A stretch of 64,000 bases of DNA. It comes from Doryteuthis pealeii. Taxonomy: Eukaryota; Mollusca; Cephalopoda; Myopsida; Loliginidae. Location: the NCBI GenBank assembly GCA_023376005.1, contig CM042179.1, positions 16,100,148 to 16,164,147 of the forward strand. Direction: 5' to 3'. Position numbers and translations under genes: made by a program. The notes under the pieces were generated by a model. The model was not told the origin of the DNA. It was given only the letters and a program-made list of their open reading frames with translations, and ran no database searches. This document shows positions 61,760-64,000 of the stretch, in pieces (position 1 is the stretch's first letter; each line of letters begins with the position of its first letter).

Positions 61760-62093
61760 CTCATTGTTGTAACTCGAGTATCAGAGTTAACAGAGAAATA
61801 ATAGGAAGAAACACAGCAAGTATTAAGGATAGGGAAAAAAGTTTACCAAGCAAAGATACAAGGGGAACAGAGTAATTAGCAATTGCTAGACTAAATTATG
61901 AGTAGTAAGGATTGCGAAAAAAAGGTTTACCAAACAAAGATACAAGGTGAACAGTCTAATTAGCAATTGCTTGGTTGAATTAACAAGTCCCATGTGATCT
62001 CGTTGTTTCTCTCTTCTGAGTTTTCATCAGACATTATTTATAGGAAACACAGATGATTTCATTCTCATTATTTAGGTACTATATGACACTCAT
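61760..62093 (-). mobile_element. Solo LTR, family E, copy 3
   Basis: LTR 61765-62088 from TGTTGTAACTCGAG to ATATGACA, flanked by a perfect CTCAT duplication (61760-61764 and 62089-62093). It is about 85 bp longer than its sisters because an internal segment (AGTAAGGATTGCG...AATTGC) is tandemly duplicated. Minus-strand TATA region as in the sister copies. Confidence 0.9.
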
Positions 62094-62371
62094 CATTCGA
62101 GGAGAATTCTATGCAGGAATAAACCACAATAGATAGGAAAGAATACTAGTGAGACACATAGTAAGGAATTTAAGCAACAATGTTTCTCAATAAATGTGTT
62201 GAATACAACGTGGGCAAAACAAAAACTTATTTAAGATGGCAGATAAGAATAAGATCATATGGATACACCCAATGTTAAACTTGTAACACTTGATTGACTT
62301 TGTCATTGTATGTAAATATGAAACCAAGTACATTTAGAAGACATAAACTATGAGAGATGGATATGACTAAA
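62094..62371. other. Unassigned sequence
   Basis: No signature recognised. Confidence 0.4.
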
Positions 62372-62642
62372 GAAAATTTGGACCATATTACCTTTAGGCA
62401 CCCCTTTTTGATCTAAATTAAGAAAGGACATGTTTTTCATTTACACCGTCAATATCCAGTTGTTTGTTAGGGGTTAGGGGTTAGGGTTAGAGCTTAGGGT
62501 TAGGGGTTATTTTTTTTTTTTAATTTTAAATCTAAAAATCGTCTGTTAAAACAACCGGATATTGCCGATGTAAATGAAAAACATCTCCTTTCTTAATCGA
62601 GATTATAAAGAGGTGCCTAAAGGTCATATTGTCCAAAAATTT
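62372..62642. mobile_element. Foldback MITE with telomere-like loop, copy 2
   Basis: Element 62380-62634 starts GGACCATATTACCTTTAGGC and ends with its complement. The loop at about 62467-62509 has repeated TTAGGGG/TTAGGG. Flanks GAAAATTT and AAAAATTT are an 8-bp duplication with one change. Same family as 4707-4958. Confidence 0.85.
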
Positions 62643-62649
62643 AGTATGG

Positions 62650-62760
62650 TCTACAAGTCCGGTATATGTTCAATGGGGTTTAAATCTGATCAGTCCTGAG
62701 GTCAATGGAAGACCTGGAAGTCACCTGAGTTCTTCTGGAACTTTCCATACACAAGATAAT
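62650..62760 (-). pseudogene. Tc1-like transposase fragment
   Basis: The minus strand reads QD-SDLNPIEHIPDL, the SPDLNPIEH-W catalytic-end motif of Tc1-type transposases. Only this motif is clear. Confidence 0.5.
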
Positions 62761-62869
62761 ACATTCTATCACCAACAAGAATAGGACATCATAAAAGTAT
62801 GTAAATGTTCTTCAATAAAGTCTGTGTATGTCACACAGGTCAAGTTGAACATAAGTTTCACTTTAATAT

Positions 62870-63137
62870 ACATATTTACACAACATCTCTGCATGAGTAG
62901 GATGTAACACAAGGTCAATTTCTTAAGCAGGGTTTAACAGGTTTGAATTTAGAGTTTTCCTTCTCCTAGACTGGTTGTTTCACTAAATATTAAAGAGCCC
63001 AGTCTGCCTTAATATTTACCATAGAATTATGGAGAATAATTGGATTCATACCATTCCCAAGGATATTAGTACTATGTGAAATGCAAACAGCCTCATCCAG
63101 GAATTGAATTGGTCTCGTCTTGTCCATTTCTTAGTTC
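62870..63137 (-). mobile_element. SINE B
   Basis: TTTACACAACATCTCTGCATG, ACAAGGTCAATTTCTTAAGC, AGACTGGTTGTTTCACTAAA, AATTGGTCTCGTCTTGTCC. Tail and middle are well kept; the tRNA head end is truncated. Confidence 0.82.
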
Positions 63138-63260
63138 TTGTAAACTCCAAACAGAACACACTACCAGCTTGCACAATACCCTTTTGATAGAATGGATAAA
63201 TAACCTCATGCAGTTTCACCAGAACAGGACTTTGACAGTCCGCTGAAAAAAAAAAAACAT
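63138..63260 (-). pseudogene. Tc1-like fragment, weak
   Basis: ACACACTACCAGCTTGCACAA and AACTCCAAACAGAAC resemble 59220-59275 (CACCAGCTTGCATAAC, CCAACAGAATGC), so it likely belongs to the same relic family. No catalytic motif. Confidence 0.3.
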
Positions 63261-63487
63261 GTGCTTGGTTGGCTGATGTCTACAAAACCACATAGGATAC
63301 CACTGTATATTATAGTGTTCAGATAAGTTTTCATAAGGAATTCTTATAGAAAAGACAAAGAACCACCACTACCTTGCTCATCTTGCTGGCAGGATATGTC
63401 AATAGTTTCATATTGTCTTCTCCATATATATCACTAAAATGCTGATATCCTTGTTTATCAATGGCTACAAGACTCCATGGAATGTGA

Positions 63488-63690
63488 TATCACCAGAGGT
63501 CCCATTCTTGTATCACCTGTGGGTACCTGTAGTTTTCATATTTTCCTAGTATATATTTATCAACCCCTCTGCATGAGTAGGATTTGATACAAGGTCAATT
63601 TTTTAAACAGAGTTTAACATCACCAGTGGTCCCATTCTTGCATCACCTGTGGGTACCTATAGTTTTCAAATGTTCCTAGTATGCATTTAC
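63488..63690. repeat. Tandem duplication including a SINE B tail
   Basis: ATCACCAG(A/T)GGTCCCATTCTT with CACCTGTGGGTACCT occurs at about 63490 and 63624. The first copy carries 65 bp of SINE B tail (63552-63620). The second runs into the full SINE B at 63680. Confidence 0.85.
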
Positions 63691-64000
63691 CAACCCCTTC
63701 CGCATGAGCAGGATGTAAGACAAGGTCAATTTCTTAAGCAGAGTTTCACAGGTTTGAATTCAGAGTTTTCTTTCTCCTAGACTGGTTACCTAGCCAAGGT
63801 TAAAGAGCCCAGTCCGCTACTATTTACCCATAGCTAGAGAGAGAGTAGTTAGATGCATACCTTTCCCAAGGGTATTAGTGCTATGTGAAATGCAAACAGC
63901 ATTTGAACTTGGATCGATGAATCCATTTCCTATGACTTTAACCATTACACCATGCACCTCCTAGTATACTATATATTTAAAAACTACAGGTACCCACAGG
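63640..64000. repeat. Inverted repeat flanking the last SINE B
   Basis: CCTGTGGGTACCTATAGTTTT at about 63644 is mirrored by AAAACTACAGGTACCCACAGG at the window edge. The SINE sits between these arms, so a larger foldback element continues past 64000. Confidence 0.75.
63680..63962 (-). mobile_element. SINE B
   Basis: TTTACCAACCCCTTCCGCATG, AAGGTCAATTTCTTAAGCAG, GACTGGTTACCTAGCCAAGG, GGTATTAGTGCTATGTG and CATTACACCATGCACCTCC. Complete. Confidence 0.9.

Overview
This window looks like animal nuclear DNA that is almost entirely interspersed and simple repeats. I found no convincing host protein-coding gene, rRNA or functional tRNA. It is very AT-rich, has long (TA)n, (CA)n and (GT)n tracts, and carries dozens of copies of tRNA-derived SINEs of the kind described in octopus and squid. 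Together with mollusc-type non-LTR retrotransposon fragments this suggests a cephalopod genome. That assignment is an inference from repeat families, not from a host gene.

Layout. 0-5 kb: a 96-bp tandem repeat, a solo LTR, a LINE split by microsatellites and palindromes, a short Helitron and a foldback MITE with telomere-like repeats in its loop. 5-9 kb: minus-strand LINE relics, one with a C-terminal zinc finger and one CR1-like. 10-12 kb: a minus-strand LINE of the restriction-like-endonuclease type, interrupted by a SINE and by a 657-bp palindromic transposon with an 8-bp target-site duplication. 12-24 kb: SINEs, solo LTRs, a triple nest and a polypyrimidine tract. 24-31 kb: an RTE-like LINE, SINEs and (TA)n blocks. 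31-42 kb: a MITE nested in a solo LTR, a Helitron nested in a SINE, and a Gypsy integrase relic. 42-43.4 kb: a 1.1-kb GT satellite. 44-47 kb: a cluster of endonuclease-type LINE copies, one with a 5' inversion. 48-64 kb: hammerhead-ribozyme-like sequences, palindromes, (TA)n tracts, a 1.37-kb minisatellite and many SINE B copies.

The most interesting signal is a dispersed set of type I hammerhead-ribozyme-like motifs on both strands. The clearest cases are at 48651-48705, 55238-55329, 56566-56620 and 2450-2486, with weaker ones at 28563-28610, 54841-54886 and 59805-59885. Several sit in palindromes made of two inverted ribozyme-bearing units, several abut (TA)n tracts, and one follows a tRNA-like Pol III promoter by 18 bases inside a 0.4-kb inverted-repeat element. 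A tRNA-headed SINE family (D) also ends in a hammerhead-like fold. Retroelement hammerheads are known from Penelope-like elements, retrozymes and the schistosome Sm-alpha SINE. The palindromic and Pol III-linked arrangement here is what I would check first.

Nothing here forms an operon or pathway. The elements relate by nesting: SINE in SINE, LTR in SINE, Helitron in SINE, MITE in LTR, palindrome in LINE. Those nests supply target-site duplications and empty sites that validate several boundaries.
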